Below, in pieces: positions 36,779 through 44,950 of a stretch of 64,000 nt of DNA. The notes below the pieces were generated by a model. That model ran no database searches. It was not told where the DNA came from and saw only the letters and a program-made list of their open reading frames with translations. The position numbers were made by a program, and so were the translations under genes. Source of the DNA: Anaerocolumna sedimenticola. GTDB taxonomy: Bacteria > Bacillota > Clostridia > Lachnospirales > Lachnospiraceae. How positions within the stretch are numbered: position 1 is the first letter of the stretch; the number at the start of each line of letters is the position of its first letter. The stretch spans positions 2,373,501 through 2,437,500 of the forward strand of contig NZ_CP048000.1 in assembly GCF_009931695.1 (NCBI RefSeq). Direction: 5' to 3'.

Positions 36779-37246
36779 TTGAAATCTATTAGCAGAACAG
36801 TCATTATGTCAGTAAGTCGCGTGCTGTTTGTACTATATATCATATTATTAGCTTATTTTTTATTTTTTAGCGAGCGTTATGGACGAACAATAATTTCGGA
36901 TGATTATAGATATAATTTGGTATTATTTAAAGAAGTAAGGCGTTTTATTTTATACCGGAGAGAGGTCGGTTTTGAAAGTTTTATTGTGAATATATTTGGA
37001 AATGTTCTGGCATTTGCGCCATTTGGATTTGTTTTACCCATTATAAGTACCGCTAACAGGAAATTGTTAAATATAACTTTGTTAAGCCTGGAATTTAGTC
37101 TTACCATAGAATTGATTCAGTTGATTTTTAAAGTTGGAATATTTGATGTAGATGACATACTAATGAATACTTTGGGTGGTATTCTGGGCGGTATCTGTTT
37201 TCTGATATGCCATAAATTAATAAAATCCATAAAAAAACTACGGTAA
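36779..37246 (+). CDS. VanZ family membrane protein (second copy)
   Basis: A 155-residue VanZ-like protein with about four to five membrane segments. The core motifs NIFGNVLAFAPFGFVLPI and FDVDDILMNTLGGILGG match the family. I place the start at TTG 36779, nine bases after GGAGG. The in-frame ATG at 36740 lies inside the promoter's -10 box. Followed by a small membrane protein gene 33 bases on, probably the same operon. No glycopeptide-resistance genes are nearby, so the role is unknown. Confidence 0.82.
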   Translation: MKSISRTVIMSVSRVLFVLYIILLAYFLFFSERYGRTIISDDYRYNLVLFKEVRRFILYRREVGFESFIVNIFGNVLAFAPFGFVLPIISTANRKLLNITLLSLEFSLTIELIQLIFKVGIFDVDDILMNTLGGILGGICFLICHKLIKSIKKLR

Positions 37247-37279
37247 ATATAGCAATTGTACGTGGAGAAGGAGCGGACA

Positions 37280-37606
37280 ATGTTTAAACATAAAAAAGAA
37301 ATATTTAAATTCTCAGGCAGGAGTCATTCCCTGAAAGGAATTATATCAGTAATAATCGGAAGCCTTTCCCTTATTTCTTTATTGATATTATCCATAATTT
37401 CCAGCCTTTCCAAAGGAAACGGCGGATTGATTATCGGATTTATTGGGATGCTCTTATTTGTCATATCCATAACCGGTTTTATTCTTGGTATTAAAGCCTG
37501 CCGGGAAAAGGAAATTTATTATACGGCACCTGTTACCGGGATGGTGATAAATGGGTTTCTATCTATCTTCTTTTTTGTTTTATATATGGTCGGAGTGATA
37601 ATTTAA
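37280..37606 (+). CDS. Small membrane protein, unknown (possibly DUF6142-like)
   Basis: A 108-residue protein with three hydrophobic segments (about 22-43, 50-75 and 88-107). The layout and the C-terminal 'AxVTGMVINGFLSIFFF' helix recall small Lachnospiraceae membrane proteins; I would guess DUF6142 or DUF4190 but am not certain. GAAGGAG precedes ATG 37280. An in-frame upstream ATG at 37256 has no ribosome site. The stop codon lies inside the start of repeat R3 copy d. Confidence 0.65.
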   Translation: MFKHKKEIFKFSGRSHSLKGIISVIIGSLSLISLLILSIISSLSKGNGGLIIGFIGMLLFVISITGFILGIKACREKEIYYTAPVTGMVINGFLSIFFFVLYMVGVII

Positions 37607-37644
37607 CCTTACAAGCAGCGTAGCGGACCTAAGAATATCCGCTT
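37603..37644 (+). repeat. Dispersed repeat R3, copy d
   Basis: Starts TTAACCTTACAAG, whose TAA is the stop of the preceding gene. It continues AGCGTAGCGGACCTAAGAAT and ATCCGCTT. Confidence 0.6.
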
Positions 37645-37735
37645 CACAAAATAGAAGATGAAGATAACCAATTTCTAATAGTATAAATCCATTGAAAATA
37701 ACTGGATAAAAATATAAAAAAGAAAGGAATAATCT

Positions 37736-39805
37736 ATGAAATATACAGAACTGTTTAAAGAATCAAATGAGGAAATCCGTGAACGTTATGAATTATCCAT
37801 GGAACGTATTGGTACAATCTTAAACGAACAAGTCATGAAAGAACCAGTCAGGGATTATTTTAATAAAACGGCTGAGTTTATCCTGAAAATAAAAGAGTTA
37901 GTCACATTGGTAGAAACGGACAAACTGAGTCAGATGACATTGGAAGACCTTAAGAAGCTGAATAATGAGTTATATGAAGATGTAATTCCTGAGAATTATG
38001 AGAATAGTTTTGGAAATCCCCGCTACGCAGTAAAAAAGCTGGGTAAAGTCGGAAAACTTCTGTCTTTTTTATATGCGGAAATAAGGGGTATGATAGTTTA
38101 TGCCTATGAATGCAGATTATTTGATATTACCATTTATTTGGAATTATTTATCGAAGTTTATAATTATTTTGAAGAAGCGGATGATTATACTTATAAAGAT
38201 GTAAAACGGGCTATTTATGATTTCATCAGTGATTATACAGGGGATATCATTGAATACAGGACAAGGGAATTAATTGATTCCCAGTTATCATTTGTTAATG
38301 ATATTATTCATAATTGGGATTTAAAGGATTTCAGGTATCTATATCAATTTGGTGAATATATCGGTGAAAATGAATTAAAGACAGCAGAATTCCTAAACAG
38401 TCTGACCGAAGAGGAGGTAAAAGCAATGGCTTTTACTTACACGGAAGGATATCGGAGAGGGTTTGCAGCAGCCAGGATTGATTTACGTAAAAAGAGAACA
38501 GTAAACATACGTTATAACATTGGATTTGAGAGAATGCTTTATTACGCGGTTGAGTATTTTGCTGAGATGGGGCTTAAACCGGTAATCTATCGTGCCGCAG
38601 TAAATACAGTAAATAAGAAACAGCATTTAAAAATCGGTTTTCATTCCACAGGACCAAATAAACAATTTGACTATGATCACCGTTTTGATAATGGTTTATA
38701 TCTGGATAAGGCATATAACGAACGGAAATTATCCGGTCTTAAGAAAGCTTACGAAAAATATAAAAACGAATCAGCTCTTTATGCCGGTCCTGCTGTAATC
38801 CAGGTGTTTGGAGAAAAAAATTTCGCACCGGAGAATAAGGCTGAAGTTATTAAATTAGATAAGAGACAGCAGAAATTATATGTTATGTATAACCGGGCTT
38901 CGAACCTGATTACAAACGAATATATTAAAGGAGAAGAAACCAGTTTTACAATTATAGCCTACCCCATTCCGGAAATCGGAGAACAGTTTAAAGATATATT
39001 TAAGGAAACGGTTAAAGTAAATACTTTGGATAACCAGACCTATAAAGAAATCCAGCAATCCATCATCGATGTTCTGGATCAGGGAGAGTATGTAAAAATC
39101 CTTGGCAGAGGTAAAAACCGCACAGATCTAAAAGTCATGTTATATGAATTAAAAGATCCAGGGACGGAAACGATCTTTGAAAACTGTACTGCAGATGTGA
39201 ATATACCGGTTGGAGAAGTTTTTACATCACCAAAATTAACCGGTACCGAGGGAACTCTTCATGTAACACAGGTCTATTTAAATGAATTGGAATATATCGA
39301 TTTAGCCTTACAGTTTGAAGATGGAAAGATAAGTTCTTATACCTGCAGGAATTTTACTTCGGAAGATGAAAACAAACAATTTGTTAAGGAAAATCTTATG
39401 TATAATCAGGAAACCCTGCCTCTTGGTGAATTTGCAATCGGAACCAATACAACTGCTTATGTTATGGCTCAGAAATATAAAATAGGAGATAAACTTCCTA
39501 TTTTGATAGCCGAGAAAACCGGACCTCATTTTGCAGTGGGGGATACCTGCTACCAAATGAGTGAAGATTTAAACTTATATAACCCGGACGGGAAACTTAT
39601 TGTAGCAAAAGATAATGAGATATCCATATTGAGAAAAACAGATATGGACAAGGCATATTTCAACTGTCATACGGATATAACCATACCTTATGATGAACTT
39701 GGAGAAATTACTGTTTACAAAAAGAATGGTGAAACCATCACAATTATTAAAGACGGAAGATTTATACTTCCGGGTACGGAAAAATTAAACGAAGCTTTTA
39801 GGTAA
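37736..39805 (+). CDS. M29-family aminopeptidase with a long N-terminal extension
   Basis: A 689-residue protein. The C-terminal part carries aminopeptidase T/S (M29, cobalt/zinc-dependent) signatures: DVNIPVGEVFTSPKLTGTEG, LPLGEFAIGTNTTAY, AEKTGPHFAVGDTCY and a late CHTDITIPYDELGEI. The metal-ligand Glu and His positions therefore appear kept. About 300 residues come before the M29-like region and have no family I recognise; they are helical and rich in Tyr/Glu. M29 enzymes are normally about 370-410 residues. No signal peptide, so cytosolic peptide trimming is likely. AAAGGAAT precedes the ATG. Confidence 0.72.
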   Translation: MKYTELFKESNEEIRERYELSMERIGTILNEQVMKEPVRDYFNKTAEFILKIKELVTLVETDKLSQMTLEDLKKLNNELYEDVIPENYENSFGNPRYAVKKLGKVGKLLSFLYAEIRGMIVYAYECRLFDITIYLELFIEVYNYFEEADDYTYKDVKRAIYDFISDYTGDIIEYRTRELIDSQLSFVNDIIHNWDLKDFRYLYQFGEYIGENELKTAEFLNSLTEEEVKAMAFTYTEGYRRGFAAARIDLRKKRTVNIRYNIGFERMLYYAVEYFAEMGLKPVIYRAAVNTVNKKQHLKIGFHSTGPNKQFDYDHRFDNGLYLDKAYNERKLSGLKKAYEKYKNESALYAGPAVIQVFGEKNFAPENKAEVIKLDKRQQKLYVMYNRASNLITNEYIKGEETSFTIIAYPIPEIGEQFKDIFKETVKVNTLDNQTYKEIQQSIIDVLDQGEYVKILGRGKNRTDLKVMLYELKDPGTETIFENCTADVNIPVGEVFTSPKLTGTEGTLHVTQVYLNELEYIDLALQFEDGKISSYTCRNFTSEDENKQFVKENLMYNQETLPLGEFAIGTNTTAYVMAQKYKIGDKLPILIAEKTGPHFAVGDTCYQMSEDLNLYNPDGKLIVAKDNEISILRKTDMDKAYFNCHTDITIPYDELGEITVYKKNGETITIIKDGRFILPGTEKLNEAFR

Positions 39806-39835
39806 TCTTAATAACTGGTCGATAATCATAAAGAA

Positions 39836-39986
39836 TTAGGTAATTGTGAAATAAGATTATTGTAGTTATAACCATACAATTAATACAATTTCAGAGCTGA
39901 ATTTTGCCCTTAAGGCAACTGAAACTATGAAATTGTATTAATTGTATGGTATATTCGGAAAACGATATCGTTTCGCAATTACCTAA
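39836..39986. repeat. Dispersed palindromic repeat R1, copy A
   Basis: A 151-base element. The outer arms TTAGGTAATTGTGAAA (39836-39851) and TTTCGCAATTACCTAA (39971-39986) match at 15 of 16. The inner arms 39871-39893 and 39928-39950 are perfect over 23 bases. A small TTGCC/GGCAA hairpin sits at the tip. A second copy of the same length is at 55551-55702. Confidence 0.8.
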
Positions 39987-40016
39987 ATCATAAAGAGTGA
40001 AAGCGAGGAAAGTGAA

Positions 40017-40532
40017 ATGGCAGCAAAAGTAGGAATAGTTATGGGCAGTGATTCGGATCTTGAGATCATGAGCAAGGCAGCAGATGTATTGGATGTTCTT
40101 CAAATCGAATATGATATTACGGTTATATCCGCCCACAGAATGCCGGATATTTTCTATGATTATGCAAAAACGGCAGAAGAAAAAGGTTATAAGGTCATTA
40201 TTGCAGGTGCCGGCGGTGCAGCTCATTTACCGGGTATGACAGCAGCCATATTCCCCATGCCGGTTATCGGCGTTCCAATTATGACCAAGTCTTTAGGTGG
40301 AGTTGATTCCCTTTATTCCATCGTTCAGATGCCAGGGGGTATACCGGTAGCTACGGTTGCAATCAACGGGGCTCTTAATGCCGGATTATTGGCGGCTAAA
40401 ATTCTGGCAACCTCAGATCCAGAATTATTAGAACGTATAAAATCTTATGCTTTAGGTTTAAAGGAAAATGTTCTTGCCAAATCAGAAAAACTTGATGAAA
40501 TGGGCTATAAGGAATATCTGAAAAGTATGTAG
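40017..40532 (+). CDS. purE: 5-(carboxyamino)imidazole ribonucleotide mutase
   Basis: Class I PurE, which moves the carboxyl group of N5-CAIR to C4 in purine synthesis. It has 171 residues; MGSDSDLEIM (near 8-17) and SAHRMPDI (near 41-48) are the substrate-binding motifs, and GAGGAAHLPGM follows. Normal length. GAGGAAAG precedes the ATG. A terminator follows, so it is separate from purMND 340 bases downstream. No purK or purC lies in the window. Confidence 0.97.
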   Translation: MAAKVGIVMGSDSDLEIMSKAADVLDVLQIEYDITVISAHRMPDIFYDYAKTAEEKGYKVIIAGAGGAAHLPGMTAAIFPMPVIGVPIMTKSLGGVDSLYSIVQMPGGIPVATVAINGALNAGLLAAKILATSDPELLERIKSYALGLKENVLAKSEKLDEMGYKEYLKSM

Positions 40533-40543
40533 TAAACACAGAA

Positions 40544-40567
40544 GGGACGGAGAGATCCGTCTCTTTT
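40544..40567 (+). terminator. Intrinsic terminator of purE
   Basis: GGGACGGA pairs with TCCGTCTC around GAGA, followed by TTTT. The following 40568-40909 holds no recognisable gene; the purM promoter must lie there but I see no strong consensus. Confidence 0.7.
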
Positions 40568-40909
40568 GTGTTTCAAAAGAAAGTTCGGAGAATTTCTCTT
40601 TAATAGAAAAAGCCCTCCGGGCAGGATGCGATGGAATGCCCTTAAAAGAGGGGAGCTGGTGGACTTGTCCGCTTAGACTCATTCACAGAAAATTGGGTCT
40701 TATTATTTCATTTCATTTATATAATTATCTTATAGGTATGAAATGTTTTATTAATTACACTTATAAACAATATAAGAAAATAATGAAACTGAAAAGTAGG
40801 ACAAATAATATAGGTTATGTTAAAATAAATATCAGATGAGAATCTTGTAAATGAAGTCAGTGTTTGTATTTATCACTATGAATCAGATATCTAACAAGGA
40901 GGATTAACC

Positions 40910-41935
40910 ATGGATTACAAAAAGGCAGGAGTAGATATTGAGGCCGGTTATAAGGCGGTTGAGCTTATGAAAGAACATATCAAAGGAACCATGAGAAGCG
41001 AAGTTTTAACCGGAATAGGCGGATTTTCTGGTGCATTTTCCTTAGAGAATTTTAAAAACATGGAACAGCCTACTTTAGTTTCCGGAACGGATGGAGTAGG
41101 AACTAAGTTGAAACTGGCATTTATTTTAGATAAACATGATACCATAGGAATTGACTGTGTGGCTATGTGTGTGAATGATATAGCCTGTGCAGGCGGTGAA
41201 CCCCTATTCTTTTTAGATTATATTGCCTGTGGTAAAAACGAACCTGAAAAAATAGCAACAATCGTCAGTGGTGTGGCGGAGGGCTGCAAACAGGCCGGTG
41301 CCGCATTAATCGGGGGTGAAACAGCAGAAATGCCTGGCTTTTATCCTGCCAACGAATATGACCTGGCAGGATTCGCCGTTGGTATTGTAGATCAGAAACA
41401 GTTAATTAACGGAAGCAATTTAAAAGCCGGAGATACCATAATCGGAATCGCTTCTTCCGGAATACACAGTAATGGTTATTCCCTTGTAAGAAGCGTTTTT
41501 AACATGAAACGGGAAGCTTTGGATACTTATTATGAATCGATTGGGGCTACCTTAGGGGAAGTCCTGTTAACTCCGACTAAAATATATGTAAATGCCTTAA
41601 AAGCATTAAAAAGCGGTGGTATTACCGTAAAAGCCTGCAGCCATATAACCGGCGGTGGATTTTATGAGAATATTCCAAGAATGTTAAGCAACGGTATGAA
41701 CGCCGTAATATATAAAGACAGATATGCAGTACCTCCAATCTTTCAGATGTTATCAAAAGATGGGGCAATTGAAGAAAAAGTTATGTATAATACTTATAAT
41801 ATGGGAATTGGAATGATGATTGCCGTAGATAGTGCTGATGCGGATAAAACCATAAGATTATTACAGCAGACCGGTGAGACAGCTTATATCGTAGGTGAGA
41901 TAAAAGCCGGAGAGAAAGGTGTTACCATATGCTAA
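40910..41935 (+). CDS. purM: Phosphoribosylformylglycinamidine cyclo-ligase
   Basis: AIR synthetase, which closes the imidazole ring using ATP (purine synthesis step 5). A 341-residue PurM of normal length: [12 protein letters not shown] (near 60-71), [21 protein letters not shown] and [12 protein letters not shown] are family motifs. AAGGAGG precedes the ATG. Its last codons overlap the purN start by seven bases, so purM-purN-purD form one translationally coupled operon. Confidence 0.98.
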   Translation: MDYKKAGVDIEAGYKAVELMKEHIKGTMRSEVLTGIGGFSGAFSLENFKNMEQPTLVSGTDGVGTKLKLAFILDKHDTIGIDCVAMCVNDIACAGGEPLFFLDYIACGKNEPEKIATIVSGVAEGCKQAGAALIGGETAEMPGFYPANEYDLAGFAVGIVDQKQLINGSNLKAGDTIIGIASSGIHSNGYSLVRSVFNMKREALDTYYESIGATLGEVLLTPTKIYVNALKALKSGGITVKACSHITGGGFYENIPRMLSNGMNAVIYKDRYAVPPIFQMLSKDGAIEEKVMYNTYNMGIGMMIAVDSADADKTIRLLQQTGETAYIVGEIKAGEKGVTIC

Positions 41936-42552
41936 AAGTTGCAGTTTTGGTATCCGGAGGGGGTACAAACCTACAGGCAATCATTGATAATATTGAACAG
42001 GGTAATATAAAAAATACAAAAATTGAAATCGTAATCAGTAATAAAAAAAATGTTTATGCATTGGAGAGAGCCCGCAAGGCGGGGATACCCACAGCGGTAA
42101 TATCACCAAAAAATTATACGGACAGGGATGAATTCAGCAATCAGTTATTAGCTGAAATAAAGAAATACGAAGTTGATTTAATTGTTTTAGCCGGATACCT
42201 GGTAATAATACCGGAAATTCTAATTCAGAATTATAGAAATAAAATAATTAATATTCATCCGTCTCTGATTCCTGCTTTTTGCGGGGCCGGTTATTATGGA
42301 CTGCGGGTACACGAAGCCGTTCTGGAGAGAGGGGTTAAAATTACGGGTGCGACCGTTCATTTTGTCGATGAGGGTACGGATACCGGTCCGATTATACTTC
42401 AAAAGGCCGTAGAAGTACAGGAGGGTGATACTCCAAAAGATTTGCAAACAAGAGTTATGGAAGAGGCAGAATGGCATATCCTGCCGGAAGCTATAAACCT
42501 TATTGCTTTAAAAAAAGTTAAGATAATAAATAACCGTGTAACTATATTATAA
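41929..42552 (+). CDS. purN: Phosphoribosylglycinamide formyltransferase
   Basis: GAR transformylase using 10-formyl-tetrahydrofolate. In 207 residues it has the N-terminal [11 protein letters not shown], a catalytic block [17 protein letters not shown] (Asn, His) and [19 protein letters not shown] with the catalytic Asp. Overlaps purM by seven bases and is 14 bases from purD. Normal length. Confidence 0.97.
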   Translation: MLKVAVLVSGGGTNLQAIIDNIEQGNIKNTKIEIVISNKKNVYALERARKAGIPTAVISPKNYTDRDEFSNQLLAEIKKYEVDLIVLAGYLVIIPEILIQNYRNKIINIHPSLIPAFCGAGYYGLRVHEAVLERGVKITGATVHFVDEGTDTGPIILQKAVEVQEGDTPKDLQTRVMEEAEWHILPEAINLIALKKVKIINNRVTIL

Positions 42553-42566
42553 AGCTCTGAAAGGGA

Positions 42567-43847
42567 TTGAAAAGCATGAAAATATTAATCATCGGAAGCG
42601 GAGGCAGGGAACATGCCATAGCTTACAAGGTTTCTAAAAGTAAATTAACAGATCAATTATTTTGTGCTCCCGGCAATGCGGGTATTGAAGAATATGCCGC
42701 CTGTGTACCGATTGGCGTTATGGAATTTGATAAGCTTGCGGCTTTTGCGAAAAATGAGAAGATTGATTTAACCATAGTCGGCCCGGATGATCCGTTAGTA
42801 GCCGGGGTTGTGGATGTATTTGAAGCAAATAATTTAAGAATTTTCGGTCCAAGAAAAAATGCTGCTATAATAGAGGGCTCCAAAGCTTTTTCCAAGGATC
42901 TGATGAAAAAATATAATATCCCTACTGCGGCTTATGAAACTTTTGATTCCTCGGAAAAAGCTTTGGAATATCTAAAAACCTGTGATTTCCCCATCGTATT
43001 AAAGGCAGACGGGTTGGCACTGGGTAAAGGTGTGTTAATCTGTAATACCTTAGATGAAGCGAATACAGGTGTCAAGGCAATTATGTTAGATAAACAGTTT
43101 GGTTCCGCCGGAGATAAGTTAGTAATAGAAGAATTTATGACAGGCAGGGAAGTGTCGGTACTTGCCTTTTGTGACGGAACCAATATAGCAACCATGACAA
43201 GTGCCCAGGATCATAAACGTGCAGGAGATGGGGATCAGGGATTAAACACAGGAGGCATGGGCACATTTTCACCAAGTCCTTTTTATACAAAAGAAGTAGA
43301 TGAGTTTTGTCAGAAGTACATCTATCAGGCTACTATGGATGCTATGAAAGCGGAAGGAAGAGAATTTACCGGTATCCTGTTCTTTGGTTTAATGCTTACA
43401 AAAAATGGGCCTAAGGTATTGGAATATAATGCAAGATTTGGGGATCCCGAGACGCAGGTGGTTCTTCCCAGAATGAAAAATGATATTGTTGAAGTGTTTG
43501 AAGCCTGTATTGACGGCAGACTTAAGGAAATAAGGCTGGAATTTGATGATAATGCTGCAGTTTGCGTAATATTAGCTTCAGACGGATATCCGGAACACTA
43601 TGAAAAAGGGTTTATTATAGATGGATTGGATAAATTTATAGGAAAAGACGGATTTTATGCTTTCCATGCCGGAACGAAAAGAACCGCTGACGGAATCTTA
43701 ACAAATGGTGGACGTGTTATCGGAATCACTGCTACCGGAAAAGATTTAAAAGAAGCCAGGTCAAATGCCTATATGGCTGCCGGCTGGGTAACTTTTAAAA
43801 ATAAGTATATGCGAAATGATATTGGTAAAGCAATTGATGAAGTATAA
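42567..43847 (+). CDS. purD: Phosphoribosylamine-glycine ligase
   Basis: GAR synthetase, an ATP-grasp enzyme joining glycine to phosphoribosylamine. 426 residues; GSGGREHAIA (near 8-17), the ATP-grasp VLKADGLALGKGV, HKRAGDGDQGLNTGGMG and NARFGDPETQVVLPR are all present. The coding start is ambiguous: ATG 42576 (MKILIIGSG) also has a ribosome site (AAAGGG) upstream and is the more usual PurD N-terminus, so three residues may need trimming. Last gene of the purMND operon. Confidence 0.96.
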   Translation: MKSMKILIIGSGGREHAIAYKVSKSKLTDQLFCAPGNAGIEEYAACVPIGVMEFDKLAAFAKNEKIDLTIVGPDDPLVAGVVDVFEANNLRIFGPRKNAAIIEGSKAFSKDLMKKYNIPTAAYETFDSSEKALEYLKTCDFPIVLKADGLALGKGVLICNTLDEANTGVKAIMLDKQFGSAGDKLVIEEFMTGREVSVLAFCDGTNIATMTSAQDHKRAGDGDQGLNTGGMGTFSPSPFYTKEVDEFCQKYIYQATMDAMKAEGREFTGILFFGLMLTKNGPKVLEYNARFGDPETQVVLPRMKNDIVEVFEACIDGRLKEIRLEFDDNAAVCVILASDGYPEHYEKGFIIDGLDKFIGKDGFYAFHAGTKRTADGILTNGGRVIGITATGKDLKEARSNAYMAAGWVTFKNKYMRNDIGKAIDEV

Positions 43848-43960
43848 AGAGAGAGAATTAATAGAATATTTATCTGGGCGGGTATTTTAAAATATCCGGG
43901 GTATATTATTCTTTAAAATTCCTTATCAAAATTCGCCATTCACAATATTAAAATTAATAT

Positions 43961-44076
43961 ATAAGACTGAATCCTATCTGGTTTTATCCCATGGAAGAAT
44001 CTGGAATTAACAGCCTGTTAAAGAGTCCGGACATGGGAGGTGAGAGTACCGGTAAATAGGATACGGTCTTATTTTT
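43961..44076 (+). ncRNA. Structured element between purD and the MATE pseudogene
   Basis: A 15-bp outer stem (43963-43977 with 44056-44070, one mismatch) continues into CTGGT/ACCGG, then CCCATG/CATGGG and an inner TTAACA/TGTTAA hairpin. GGTGAGAG lies unpaired on the 3' side, and ATTTTT follows. It could be an elaborate terminator, or a riboswitch-like leader for the MATE gene. I checked it by memory against common riboswitch consensuses and did not recognise one. The rest of 43848-44175 holds nothing else. Confidence 0.5.
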
Positions 44077-44175
44077 ATACTTTATAATGATTAATACCAT
44101 ATTCCGGAATAATTATTTTATAATCATTTAAATTGTGCTATAATACCTCAAGATAAAATAAAAAGAGGTATACAT

Positions 44176-44759
44176 ATGACAACAGATTTAACGAATGGAT
44201 CACCCGGCAGGCTTTTGTGGAAATTTTCCATACCCTTGCTTTTAAGTGTAATGTTTCAGCAGCTGTACAGTATCGTAGACAGTGTAGTGGCCGGGCAATA
44301 TATAGGGGAAGACGCCCTGGCAGCAATTGGAGCTTCTTATCCCGTTACCATGATATTTATTGCGATTGCAACAGGATCTAATATAGGTTGTTCCGTTGTA
44401 ATATCCACATTATTCGGGGGAAAAGAATATGCTAAAATGAAAACAGCGATCTTCACCTCTTTGATTTCAATATTTTTTATCAGTCTTATTTTAACCATAA
44501 TAGGAATTTTGGATTGTAATCCCATGTTAAAACTTCTGGATACTCCGGAAAATATTTTTTCAGATGCTTCCGTTTTCTTATGGGACCTTTTATGATAACT
44601 ACTTTCACGGATTTAATCTTAAGGGTGGTATTATCTTATATATTATCAGGTTTTATGGGTTCTGTTGGTATCTGGCTTTCCTGGCCTATCGGCTGGACGA
44701 TTGCAGCTTTACTTTCTTTTCGTTTTTATGCGAAAGGGATTTGGAAGAAAATGTTATAG
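44176..44759 (+). pseudogene. MATE family efflux protein, internally deleted remnant
   Basis: The N-terminal 135 residues are a good MATE start (GSPGRLLWKFSIPLLLSVMF, VAGQYIGEDALAAIG, TGSNIGCSVVIS). The frame then ends at 44595. From about 44592, in another frame, follows the MATE C-terminus (MITTFTDLILRVVLSYILSG, GIWLSWPIGWTIAALLSFRF) to a stop at 44759. Roughly 250 central residues are gone, so this is an internal deletion and cannot be repaired by one base. MATE proteins are normally about 450 residues. AAGAGG precedes ATG 44176. Confidence 0.8.
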
Positions 44760-44950
44760 TTATTTCCTAATTATTTGATTATTTGACATATATTATCAAA
44801 ATGTCACAGAAGTGCCATATGTATTCTGTAACATATTGAAAAAATACAAAGTATTTTTTAGTATAGTCTGCCCTAAGGCTGAACTGTAACAAATTTATTA
44901 TACATAATAGTTATCTTCGTTGACTTAATAATCTGAGGAGGAAAAAGGGG

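Noticed and set aside
43961..44076. Known riboswitch (THF, ZTP, guanidine, PRPP/purine classes)
   Set aside because: Remembered consensus motifs do not line up with the loops here, so I left it unassigned.
44564..44770. 68-codon ORF in the MATE remnant
   Set aside because: It is a third reading frame; the frame from 44592 encodes recognisable MATE C-terminal sequence.
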